This document shows, in pieces, positions 1 to 7,463 of a stretch of 64,000 bases of DNA. Source of the stretch: Bradyrhizobiaceae bacterium (GTDB lineage: Bacteria > Pseudomonadota > Alphaproteobacteria > Rhizobiales > Xanthobacteraceae); NCBI GenBank assembly GCA_003105195.1, contig PQAH01000215.1, positions 1 to 64,000 of the forward strand, in the 5' to 3' direction. The notes beneath the pieces were generated by a model. That model did not search any database. It saw only the letters and a program-made list of their open reading frames with translations, and had not been told where the DNA came from. The translations under genes and the position numbers were made by a program. Within the stretch, counting starts at the first letter, position 1. Every line of letters begins with the position of its first letter.

Positions 1-2
1 CG

Positions 3-497
3 CAGCTCACGGTCCGGCACGTGGACGGGCCGAGCCCGGCGCGGGTGGTGCTGGATCCCAAGGGACGGCTCGCGACCGACGCCCGGGTGCTGGCCGAGGA
101 CGGCGTGCGCCGGCTGGTGATCACGACCGCCGGTGCGCACGCCTCGCCGCCCGCCGGCGTCGAGGTCGTGCGGCTGCCGGCGCCCGACGGGCACATCGCG
201 CCGGCGACGATCCTGGCGGCGCTGGCGCAGGAAGGCTTCCGCCGCGTGCTGATCGAAGGCGGCGCCAACACGGTCTCGCGCTTCCTCGCCGCCGGCTGCT
301 TCGACCGGCTGCATGTGGTGGTGGCGCCCGTGATCATCGGCGCGGGCCAGGCCGGCGTGATGCTGGCGCCGATCGAGCGGGTGGACCGGGCGCTGCGCCC
401 GGCGGTGCGGCCGCACGTGCTCGGCGACGAGGTGCTGCTCGACTGCGACTTCTCGGCTCAGCGCGTTCCGCTCGGACGGGCGAAGATGTCGACGTGA
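3..497 (+). CDS. RibD C-terminal reductase-like protein (5' end outside window)
   Basis: The reading frame is already open at base 3, so the N-terminus lies outside the window. An internal GTG at 21 is unlikely to be the true start because the family pattern (ARVVLDPKGRL) is preceded by in-frame residues. The visible 164 residues match the C-terminal half of the RibD reductase / dihydrofolate-reductase-like fold, including the LIEGGANTVSRFLAAG segment that lines the NADPH and pyrimidine site. Family members reduce the ribose of a pyrimidine intermediate of riboflavin synthesis, but stand-alone homologues act in other pathways. The 3' end overlaps the converging methyltransferase gene by 40 bases. 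The neighbouring pterin-synthase-like gene suggests a special pterin or pyrimidine pathway rather than housekeeping riboflavin synthesis; that part is inference. Confidence 0.8.
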   Translation, partial: QLTVRHVDGPSPARVVLDPKGRLATDARVLAEDGVRRLVITTAGAHASPPAGVEVVRLPAPDGHIAPATILAALAQEGFRRVLIEGGANTVSRFLAAGCFDRLHVVVAPVIIGAGQAGVMLAPIERVDRALRPAVRPHVLGDEVLLDCDFSAQRVPLGRAKMST

Positions 498-1261
498 CCG
501 ACCCGCATGGCCGCGCGCCCGGCCGCCACATGGTCGCGGCGGCGCGTCAGCCAGCCGACGATCTCGGGCAGCGGGATCTCGTCCATCTCGCGCGCGGCGC
601 TCGCCCAGCCCGACAGCACCTCCACCTGGATCTCGCGGTCCTGCGGCGCGAACACCCAGTCGGACTCGCCCTGCACGACCGCGTAGCCGACGCGGGCGAA
701 GCGCGTGACCGCCTCGGCGACGGCCGCGGGGCCGAGCGCCGGCCCGAAGCCCTTGTCGCGCTGCTGGTGGCGGTTCACGGCATCGACCAGACGCCTGTCG
801 AAGGGATCCGGCGGATCGAGCGCGACGCGGCCGTCATAGCTCAGCGCCGCATAGACGGGCAGGCGCCGGGTCGCGGCCTCGACCACCAGGCGGTCGAGCC
901 AGTCGGCCGAGACGAGGTCGATGAGCGCCGAGGTGGTGACGAGATCGACCTCCGCGACCGCGAGCTCGAGATCGCGCGAGAGGTCGATCGGGACCGCGGC
1001 GACCTCGCGCGCAGGCGGCCGGGCGAGGCCGGCCGCGCGCGCGAGCAGGCCGAGATCGTTGTCGACGAGGCGCCAGCGCTGGCGCGGCGGCAGGCGGTCG
1101 ACGATCGCCCGCAGGGTCGAGCCGGTGCCGCAGGCGAGGTCCACCACGGCGATCGACTCGCGTTTCGCGAAGGCGGCCGCAACGGCGTCGAGCACCGCGG
1201 CATTGCGCGCGGCGACGTCATAGGGCTCGCGCAGAGCGAGCCAGTCGGCCGAGAAGCTCAT
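458..1261 (-). CDS. Class I SAM-dependent methyltransferase
   Basis: A 267-residue protein with a Rossmann methyltransferase core: motif I VVDLACGTGSTLRAI lies near residues 39-53 and an acidic residue at the end of strand 2 (RLVDND) follows. The substrate cannot be read from sequence. It is the last gene of a minus-strand operon; its ATG overlaps the stop of the glycosyltransferase gene by four bases (ATGA), so translation is probably coupled. Its 3' end runs 40 bases into the converging RibD-like gene. Position beside pterin-synthase-like and glycosyltransferase genes suggests that it methylates the same small molecule or its sugar, which is inference. Confidence 0.85.
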   Translation of the reverse strand: MSFSADWLALREPYDVAARNAAVLDAVAAAFAKRESIAVVDLACGTGSTLRAIVDRLPPRQRWRLVDNDLGLLARAAGLARPPAREVAAVPIDLSRDLELAVAEVDLVTTSALIDLVSADWLDRLVVEAATRRLPVYAALSYDGRVALDPPDPFDRRLVDAVNRHQQRDKGFGPALGPAAVAEAVTRFARVGYAVVQGESDWVFAPQDREIQVEVLSGWASAAREMDEIPLPEIVGWLTRRRDHVAAGRAAMRVGHVDIFARPSGTR

Positions 1262-2310
1262 GCCACGGCCCCGAGCGCGCGCGCGAAGGCCTCGGCCGAG
1301 TCGCGCCAGGTCGGCAGGCGCGCGGCGGCCGCGCGAGCGCCGGCGGCCAGACGGACGCGCTCGGCCGGATCGACCAGGAGGCGGTGCAGCACCCGGGTGA
1401 GCGCAGCCGCATCGTCGGGCGGCACCAGCACGCCCGCCTCGGCCGGCACGGTCTCGGGGATCGCGCCCGCGGTGGTGCCGACCACCGGCAGGCCGTGGGC
1501 GATCGCCTCCGCATAGGCCATGCCGTAGCCCTCGAAGCGCGAGGGCAGGACGAACAGGTCGGCGGTCGTGTAGAGCACCGCGAGATCCTCGGCCGAGACG
1601 GCGCCCGCAAGGGTGACGCGGTCGGCGAGGGAGAGGCGCACGATCTCGTCCTCCAGCGCCGCGACGGTCGCGGGGCTGCGCCGGCGGTCGCCCGCGATCA
1701 CCAGCCGCCAGGGCAGGTCGGTGAGGCCGGAGAGCGCCTCCACGAGCACGTCGTAGCCCTTGCGCGGCACCACCGCGCCGACGCCGAGCAGCAGCGGCCG
1801 GCCCGACGGGTCACGCGCCGCGATGCGGGCACGGTCGGTGCCGGGCACCGCCACCGTGATGCGGTCGGGCGGGACCGCGTAGTCGGCGACGAGCAGGCGC
1901 GCGGTCGCCGCGCTGGTGACGATCACGCCGCGCGTGCAGGCGAGCGCGGCGCGCTCGCGCGCGCGAAACCGCGCGGCCTCGTCGGGCGGAATGCTCGATT
2001 CCATGGCGAGGGGGTGATGCACCAGGGCGAGGAGCCGGTGGCTCGCCCGCAGGCGCGCCGCCGCCTCGGGCAGCACGCCGAAGGCGAGGCCGTCGACCAC
2101 CACCGGCCGGTCTCCCGGCACCGCCGCGAGCCGCGCCTCGGCGGCGGCGGACGTCCCGGGCGCCGGGCGCGGGAAGCCCTCGCCCAGGCCGATCACGTCC
2201 ACGTCCCAGCCCAGCGCGCGCAGCTCCGCGATCATGCGCCGGTCGTAGGCATAACCCCCGGTCGGCGTCGCGAGGTCGCCCGGGACCGCGAAGGCGAGAC
2301 GGCTCACCAC
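1258..2310 (-). CDS. Glycosyltransferase family 4 protein
   Basis: A 350-residue GT-B retaining glycosyltransferase. The N-terminal half begins with a nucleotide-fold strand (RLAFAVPGDLATPTGGYAYD). The C-terminal half has the GT4 donor-site pattern PSRFEGYGMAYAEAIAHGLPVV, whose E-x7-E glutamates bind the sugar nucleotide phosphates and ribose. Two tandem GTG codons can start it; the inner one at 2307 overlaps the stop of the preceding gene as GTGA, which points to coupling. GT4 enzymes transfer sugars to lipids, polysaccharides or small molecules. Here the partners are a pterin-synthase-like protein, a methyltransferase and a dehydrogenase, so a glycosylated small molecule is plausible. No signal peptide or membrane segment is seen. 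Confidence 0.88.
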   Translation of the reverse strand: MVSRLAFAVPGDLATPTGGYAYDRRMIAELRALGWDVDVIGLGEGFPRPAPGTSAAAEARLAAVPGDRPVVVDGLAFGVLPEAAARLRASHRLLALVHHPLAMESSIPPDEAARFRARERAALACTRGVIVTSAATARLLVADYAVPPDRITVAVPGTDRARIAARDPSGRPLLLGVGAVVPRKGYDVLVEALSGLTDLPWRLVIAGDRRRSPATVAALEDEIVRLSLADRVTLAGAVSAEDLAVLYTTADLFVLPSRFEGYGMAYAEAIAHGLPVVGTTAGAIPETVPAEAGVLVPPDDAAALTRVLHRLLVDPAERVRLAAGARAAAARLPTWRDSAEAFARALGAVA

Positions 2311-2705
2311 AAGGGAGCCTCGTACCAGGCGCGGGCGGTGGGCGATTCCGACACCGTGACGCGCAGCGCCGCGATCTCGGTGCCCTCGCGGCCGAGCTCG
2401 CCCGCGCGCACCGCATCCGCGAAGCGGTCGAAGACGTATTTCGTGAGGAACTCGGTGGTGGTGTTGAGGCCCTGGAATTCCGGCATGTCGTCGAGGTTGC
2501 GGTAGTTGACGGCGCCGAGCGTCGCCTTCAGCACGTCCTGGGCGCGGCCGATGTCGACCACGATGCCGTTGCGGTCGAGCCGCTCGGCCATGAAGGCGAC
2601 CGCGACCACGAAGGTCGCGCCGTGCAGCTGCTGGGCCGGGCCGAACACCGCGCCGCGGAACGAATGGGCGATCATGATGTGGTCGGAGACCTCGACGGCG
2701 TACAT
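2304..2705 (-). CDS. 6-pyruvoyl/6-carboxytetrahydropterin synthase-like protein with altered active site
   Basis: A 133-residue T-fold protein of the PTPS/QueD family. It keeps family landmarks: IAHSF with His14, LHG with His28, GIVVDI, and the NTTTEF stretch near residue 85 that corresponds to the substrate-anchoring NPTAE of QueD. Three hallmark positions differ from classical members. The catalytic cysteine four residues before the second histidine is Ala24. The third zinc ligand of the HGH motif is Ala30. The usual LDH catalytic dyad reads LDD. It therefore may bind a pterin or pyrimidine without the standard reaction, or perform another one. An AGAGG-like ribosome site precedes the ATG. 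It sits between the dehydrogenase and glycosyltransferase genes of a compact operon. Confidence 0.8.
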   Translation of the reverse strand: MYAVEVSDHIMIAHSFRGAVFGPAQQLHGATFVVAVAFMAERLDRNGIVVDIGRAQDVLKATLGAVNYRNLDDMPEFQGLNTTTEFLTKYVFDRFADAVRAGELGREGTEIAALRVTVSESPTARAWYEAPLW

Positions 2706-2721
2706 GCGGTCCTCTCGGGGG

Positions 2722-3687
2722 TCAGGAATAGTCGATCAGGGGACAGAGGGCATCGCCCTCCGGCGAGAGGATCTGCGCCAACCGCCCGGGCAGCGCGCGG
2801 AACGGTGTCGGCGGCGCGATCAGCCGGTCGAGCGCCGGATCGGCCAGCAGCTCGAGGGCGGCGGCGAGGCGCCGGCGGTGGCTCCAGCGCGCGCGGTGCG
2901 AGGGCGCCACCTTGCCGACCTGGCTCGAGACCAGCCGGAGCCGGCGACTGTGGAAGGCGCCGCCGAGGGGCGCCGCGACCTCGCGCGCGCCGTACCAGCT
3001 CATCTCCAGGACGGCCGCCTCGTCACCGGCGAGCGCGAGCGCGGTGGCGAGCCCCGCGCCGCTGCCGCTCGCATGCACGACGAGGTCGCAGTCCCGGGGC
3101 GCCGCCTCGGGCGACGCGAAGCCGAGGCCGAAGGCGCGGGCGAGGTCGGCGCGTCCGGGCGCGACGTCGACCAGGGTCACGTGGGTGCCGGGCATGCGTG
3201 CGCAGAGCCGCGCCACCAGCACGCCCACGACCCCGCCGCCGACCACGGCGACCTGGTCCGCGGGGCCCGGGCGCGCGTCCCACATCGCGTTGAGCGCCGT
3301 CTCCATGTTGGCGGCGAGCACGGCACGCTCGGCCGGCACCGCGATCGGCACCGGGAGCACGGCATGCACCGGGACCGTGAACACGGTCTGGTGGGGATGC
3401 AGCGCGAACACGAGCCGGCCGAGCAGCTCCTGCGGCCCCTCCTCGACCCGGCCGACGGCCGCATAGCCGTATTTCACGGGAAACGGGAACTCGCCGCCCA
3501 TGTGGGGCGCCCGCATGCGCCCGTGCTCGCTCTCCGGGACGGCGCCCGCGAACACCAGGCGCTCGGTGCCGCGGCTGATCGCGCTGTAGAGCGTGCGGAC
3601 CCGCACGGCACCGGTGCCCGGCGCCTCGGGACGGATCTCGGCCCGCCCCGGGGCCGTGTACCAAAGCGCCTCCGCGCCGCTCGCCAT
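2722..3687 (-). CDS. Medium-chain (zinc-type) alcohol dehydrogenase-like protein
   Basis: The frame is open further upstream, but the ATG at 3687 (MASGAEALWY) gives a 321-residue product that begins where the family begins and leaves room for a divergent promoter before the opgH gene. The protein has an N-terminal GroES-like part (YSAISRGTERLVFAG, then KYGYAAVGRV) and a nucleotide-binding VAVVGGGVVGVLVARL segment near residue 150. Classical catalytic zinc cysteines and the structural four-cysteine zinc loop are not evident, as in many zinc-free MDR relatives. It is probably an NAD(P)-dependent oxidoreductase and is the first gene of the five-gene pterin-like cluster. The substrate is unknown. 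Confidence 0.82.
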   Translation of the reverse strand: MASGAEALWYTAPGRAEIRPEAPGTGAVRVRTLYSAISRGTERLVFAGAVPESEHGRMRAPHMGGEFPFPVKYGYAAVGRVEEGPQELLGRLVFALHPHQTVFTVPVHAVLPVPIAVPAERAVLAANMETALNAMWDARPGPADQVAVVGGGVVGVLVARLCARMPGTHVTLVDVAPGRADLARAFGLGFASPEAAPRDCDLVVHASGSGAGLATALALAGDEAAVLEMSWYGAREVAAPLGGAFHSRRLRLVSSQVGKVAPSHRARWSHRRRLAAALELLADPALDRLIAPPTPFRALPGRLAQILSPEGDALCPLIDYS

Positions 3688-3784
3688 CCGCGAGAATGCC
3701 TCAATTTGCTGCCGCAATAGACTTCGCGGCGGGCCCTCCGTATATCCTGTCGCGTCGAGAAAAGACACGCCGAGCCTCCCCGAC

Positions 3785-5542
3785 ATGGTCGAGCTTTCGC
3801 TCCGCGACGACGCAGCAGTCGCGCCCCCCGCGCCGACGGCCCGCCGGCTCTCCTTCGCGGCCGTGGTGCTCCTTTCCATGGCGGGCCTGCTCTGGCTCGC
3901 CGCGACCGCGCTGTCGGCGGGCGGCTTCGGCGCCGTCGATCTCGCCTTGGTGCTGATGTTCGCGGTGACGCTGCCGTGGTCGGTGATCGGCTTCTGGAAC
4001 GCCGCGGTCGGCCTCGCGATCATGCGTTTTTCGCGCGACCCGGTCGCGACCGTGAACCCGATCGCGGCGCGGGTGCGCGGCGACGAGCCGATCACGGCCT
4101 CGACCGCGATCCTGGTGTGCATCCGCAACGAGCCGCCCGAGCGCGTGATCCGCAACCTCGAGCCGATGATGGAAGGGCTCGCGGATGCGGGCGACCGCTT
4201 CCACGTTTACGTGCTGAGCGACACCGGCGCCGGCGCGCTCGCGGACGCCGAGAAGAATCGCTTCGCGGCGCTCGCGGCGGCATGGCAGGGGCGCCTCGCC
4301 GTCACGTATCGGCGGCGGAGCCGGAACACGGGCTACAAGGCCGGCAACATCCTGGACTTCTGCACGCGCTGGGGCGCGGCGCACGACCACGCCCTGGTGC
4401 TCGACGCCGACAGCGTGATCACGGCCGACTGCGTGAAGCGCCTGGTGCGCTTCATGCAGGCGGAGCCGCGGCTCGGCATCCTGCAGAGCCTGGTGATCGG
4501 CCTGCCCTCGACCAGCGCCTTCGCGCGCATCTTCCAGTTCGGCATGCGGCTCGGCATGCGGTCCTACACGATCGGCAGCGCCTGGTGGCAGGGCGAATGC
4601 GGCCCCTATTGGGGCCACAACGCGATCATCCGGCTGAAGCCCTTCATCGCGGAATGCCAGATCCCGCCGCTTGCCGACGGCACGCACATCCTCAGCCACG
4701 ACCAGATCGAGGCCGTGCTGATGCGGCGCGCCGGCTACGAGGTGCGCGTGCTGCCCGAGGAGGGCGACAGCTTCGAGGACAATCCGCCGACCCTGATCGA
4801 GTTCATCCGCCGCGACCTGCGCTGGTGCCAGGGCAACATGCAGTACTGGCCGTTCCTGGCGATGCCGGGCCTGAAGCCGGTCAGCCGCTACCAGCTCGCC
4901 TTCGCGATGCTGATGTTCCTCGGCTCCCCGGCCTGGATGGGGCTGCTGGTGCTCGGCACGCTCGCGGCGGCGGCGGCCGGAAGCCCCGGCGACTTCATCC
5001 GCGCCGATGCGGGCTTCGCGCTGTTCACGGTCATCCTCGTGATGTGGTTCGCGCCCAAGATCGCGACCATCATCGACGTGGTGACGCGGCCTGCGCTGCG
5101 GCGCGCGTTCGGCGGCGCCACGCGCTTCATTGTGAGCGTCGCCACCGAGACGGCCTTCTTCCTCCTGCTCTCGCCGATCATGTGGTTCGGGCACACGGTG
5201 TTCCTGGCGCGCCTGCTGCTGGGCCGGCGCATCGGCTGGACCGCACAGGCGCGCGACGAGCACACGGTGCCGTGGCGGCGCGCCGTGCAGCGGCTCTGGC
5301 CGCAGACCGCGCTGGGCCTCGCCTGCCTCGCGATCCTCGCCGCGACGGCGCCGGCGGCGATCCCCTACGCGCTGTTCATCGCGGGCGGGCTCGCCTTGTC
5401 GATTCCGCTCGCCGTGATCACGGCCGCGCCCGCGACCGGACGGGCGCTCTGGCGCCTCGGCATCGGACGGCTGCCCGAGGAGACGGCGCCGCCGCCGGAG
5501 CTGCACGCGCTGCAGCTCCCGGCGCTCGCCGCGCGCGGCTGA
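3785..5542 (+). CDS. opgH: Glucans biosynthesis glucosyltransferase H
   Basis: A 585-residue inner-membrane family 2 glycosyltransferase of the OpgH/MdoH group, which polymerises UDP-glucose into osmoregulated periplasmic glucans. Two membrane segments lie near residues 24-45 and 50-80. The cytosolic catalytic domain carries VCIRNEPPERV (111-121), DADS (207-210) and RRDLRWCQGN (342-351), the last being the processive Q/R-x-x-R-W motif. Several further membrane helices follow residue 370. The ATG at 3785 is preferred because the longer upstream frame runs through the divergent dehydrogenase gene. It is shorter than the enterobacterial enzyme but close to other alphaproteobacterial forms. No opgG homologue is adjacent. 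The FkbM methyltransferase gene starts two bases after its stop, so the two are co-transcribed. Confidence 0.9.
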   Translation: MVELSLRDDAAVAPPAPTARRLSFAAVVLLSMAGLLWLAATALSAGGFGAVDLALVLMFAVTLPWSVIGFWNAAVGLAIMRFSRDPVATVNPIAARVRGDEPITASTAILVCIRNEPPERVIRNLEPMMEGLADAGDRFHVYVLSDTGAGALADAEKNRFAALAAAWQGRLAVTYRRRSRNTGYKAGNILDFCTRWGAAHDHALVLDADSVITADCVKRLVRFMQAEPRLGILQSLVIGLPSTSAFARIFQFGMRLGMRSYTIGSAWWQGECGPYWGHNAIIRLKPFIAECQIPPLADGTHILSHDQIEAVLMRRAGYEVRVLPEEGDSFEDNPPTLIEFIRRDLRWCQGNMQYWPFLAMPGLKPVSRYQLAFAMLMFLGSPAWMGLLVLGTLAAAAAGSPGDFIRADAGFALFTVILVMWFAPKIATIIDVVTRPALRRAFGGATRFIVSVATETAFFLLLSPIMWFGHTVFLARLLLGRRIGWTAQARDEHTVPWRRAVQRLWPQTALGLACLAILAATAPAAIPYALFIAGGLALSIPLAVITAAPATGRALWRLGIGRLPEETAPPPELHALQLPALAARG

Positions 5543-5543
5543 C

Positions 5544-6281
5544 GTGCGCGAGTCCTTCCGCACCCTGCGCGGCGTCCTGCGCTCGCTGCGCATCTACTAC
5601 GGCGACCGCTCGCGGCGCGCCGCCATGGACGCGCTCTATGCGCGCTTCGTGACGCCGGACGATCTCGTGTTCGACATCGGCGCCCATGTGGGCGACCGCG
5701 TCGCCGCGTTCCGCCGGCTCGGCGCGCGGGTGGTGGCGGTGGAGCCGCAGCCCGCGCTGGTGAGGACGCTGCGGCTCCTCTACGGGCGCGACGCCGACGT
5801 CACCATCACGGCGACGGCGCTGGGGCGGAGCGAGGGAACCGTGGAGCTGCGGCTCAACGTCGACAATCCCACGGTGTCGACCGCATCGGCGGCCTTCGTG
5901 CAGGCCGCGGACGGCGCGCCCGGCTGGGAAGGCCAGGCCTGGACACGCGCGATCGCGGTGCCGGTGACCACCCTCGACGCCCTGATCGCGCGCCACGGGA
6001 CGCCCGCCTTCGTCAAGATCGACGTCGAGGGCTTCGAGGCCGAGGTGCTGGACGGCCTGACGCAGCCGGTTCCGGCGCTCTCCTTCGAGTTCACCACGAT
6101 TCAAAGGGACGTGGCGCAGGCCTGCCTCGCGCGTTGCCGGGCGCTGGGCTATCTCCGCTACAATGCGGCGCTGGGCGAGAGCCAGGAGCTCGGCGACTGG
6201 CGCGACGCGGCGGGAATCGCGCACTGGCTCGACGCACTGCCGCAGGAAGCGAACTCGGGTGACATCTATGCGACGCTCTAG
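5544..6281 (+). CDS. FkbM family methyltransferase
   Basis: A 245-residue SAM-dependent O-methyltransferase of the FkbM type. Motif I reads FDIGAHVGDRVAAFRRLGA near residue 35, followed by VVAVEPQP, and the diagnostic VKIDVEGFEAEVLDGL lies near residue 153. FkbM members methylate hydroxyls of sugars, glycolipids and secondary metabolites. Starting with GTG two bases after the opgH stop, it may modify the glucan or another envelope glycoconjugate, which is inference. Its TAG stop abuts a palindromic repeat at 6281-6329, so the insertion of that repeat may have set the present C-terminus. Confidence 0.87.
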   Translation: MRESFRTLRGVLRSLRIYYGDRSRRAAMDALYARFVTPDDLVFDIGAHVGDRVAAFRRLGARVVAVEPQPALVRTLRLLYGRDADVTITATALGRSEGTVELRLNVDNPTVSTASAAFVQAADGAPGWEGQAWTRAIAVPVTTLDALIARHGTPAFVKIDVEGFEAEVLDGLTQPVPALSFEFTTIQRDVAQACLARCRALGYLRYNAALGESQELGDWRDAAGIAHWLDALPQEANSGDIYATL

Positions 6282-6329
6282 CGCATGTTCCGGCGAAGTG
6301 GATACCGGTTCGCCGGCAAGAACGTGCGC
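6281..6329. repeat. Intergenic palindromic repeat (REP-like hairpin)
   Basis: A 49-base imperfect palindrome starting at the last base of the FkbM stop codon. Outer arms are GCGCATGTTC (6281-6290) and GAACGTGCGC (6320-6329) with one mismatch; inner arms CCGGCGAA (6290-6297) and TTCGCCGG (6309-6316) are perfect. The core GTGGATACCGG resembles abundant intergenic palindromes of Bradyrhizobium-type genomes as remembered. It can fold as a long hairpin and may end transcription of opgH-fkbM. Confidence 0.7.
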
Positions 6330-6384
6330 CAAGCAAGGATCTACAGCCATTCCTGGTCGAAGTGCTGGTCCGGGCCGATTCGAT

Positions 6385-7329
6385 TTGAGCGGAATTGGCT
6401 GCAGCCTCGGCCTCTTGCTCGCACTGACGATCGCCGTGCCGGCGCAGGCGGCCGACGAGCTCGCGGTGTCGGTGGTGAACGGCAGCGAGCCGACGCTCTG
6501 CGCCGAGGTCGACAACGTCCATCTCAAGCTCGTCTCGGGCGAGGTCAGGCGCTTCACGGTGGAGGCCGAGCACCCGGCCCATGTGGGCACCATCGTGGTC
6601 GACCGGTGGGCGCCGGACTTCCGCAACTGCGACATGTCGGACGATCCGGTGCACAAGGCCGAATCGGAATCGCGGCGCGTGACGCTCTACGAGACCGAGG
6701 AGTGGCAGCTCGTCGGCCTCACCTATCCGAGCTTCTGGCGTCCCGCCAAGGTTCCGGTGCGGGTCGGCCGGCGCGTGGAGAGCGGCCTGCACCTGATCCA
6801 GCTGTGGAAGCGCCATGCCGAGCGCGCCGAGGAGGTGCTGGTGCTCTACCCGCCCGACGGCTACTGGCGCGCACGCCCGCTGCCGCCCGCGCACCTGCGC
6901 TGGAGCGCCTACGGCTCCTCCTTCCTGGTCGGCCCGGTCGAGACCGAGGGCCGGCCGCTGGTCGACATCCACGAGGTCGCGTTCGATCCGGAGACGCGCA
7001 GCTTCACGCTCACCTTCGTGCGCGGCGGCACCGCGACGCTGCGGCTCGCCGAGCTCGACCAGGACCGCATCGCCCTCGACGCGACCTTCGACGCGCCGGT
7101 GGGCGCGGTGCGCCCGTTCGCGGCGCTGCGCTCGATGTTCGTCACCGAGACCAATGCCGACGTCGCCCATGTGGGCTGGCGCGAGAAGGACGCGCGCGCC
7201 TGGAGCCAGGAGCCCGTGATGCGGTTCCGGGAGGCGAGCGCGGTCGAGGTGTGGGCCGGGCGCACGGTGCCCTCGCGCCACAACACCAGCGCCCCCGACA
7301 TGCGCTTCCGGAATTTCCGCGCGGAGTGA
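6385..7329 (+). CDS. Putative exported protein of unknown function
   Basis: I do not recognise the family. The mature part (from about residue 25) is a soluble, beta-rich protein of about 290 residues with no obvious catalytic motif. A signal-peptide-like run, GIGCSLGLLLALTIAVPAQA, ends in a good signal-peptidase I site before ADE. The start is uncertain: the TTG at 6385 gives the neatest signal peptide, while an ATG at 6268 would read through the upstream palindromic repeat and put about 40 unlikely residues in front. The repeat may have displaced the original start. The body contains conserved-looking elements such as GLTYPSFWRP and LVFVxET-type strands but no repeat. Its location after opgH and fkbM suggests an envelope role. 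Confidence 0.6.
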   Translation: MSGIGCSLGLLLALTIAVPAQAADELAVSVVNGSEPTLCAEVDNVHLKLVSGEVRRFTVEAEHPAHVGTIVVDRWAPDFRNCDMSDDPVHKAESESRRVTLYETEEWQLVGLTYPSFWRPAKVPVRVGRRVESGLHLIQLWKRHAERAEEVLVLYPPDGYWRARPLPPAHLRWSAYGSSFLVGPVETEGRPLVDIHEVAFDPETRSFTLTFVRGGTATLRLAELDQDRIALDATFDAPVGAVRPFAALRSMFVTETNADVAHVGWREKDARAWSQEPVMRFREASAVEVWAGRTVPSRHNTSAPDMRFRNFRAE

Positions 7330-7348
7330 GGACTTGCGACCTCCTCCA

Positions 7349-7439
7349 CGTCGTGGCCGGGCTTGTCCCGGCCCTCCACGCCTTCATCTGCCCACTCGCC
7401 GTGAAGGCGTGGATCCCCGGCCTTCGCCGGGCATGACGC
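7349..7439. repeat. Intergenic inverted repeat between convergent genes
   Basis: A second palindromic element, unlike the first. Perfect inner arms CCACGCCTTCA (7376-7386) and TGAAGGCGTGG (7402-7412) are flanked by imperfect outer arms, CGTCGTGGCCGGG and CCGGGCATGACG. The outer sequence resembles the widespread 'CGTGGCCGGGCTTGTCCCGGCC' element of many Hyphomicrobiales genomes as I remember it. Lying between two convergent genes, it could serve as a bidirectional terminator hairpin. Confidence 0.7.
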
Positions 7440-7463
7440 GGGAAGGGTCGCGGGGATGATCTC

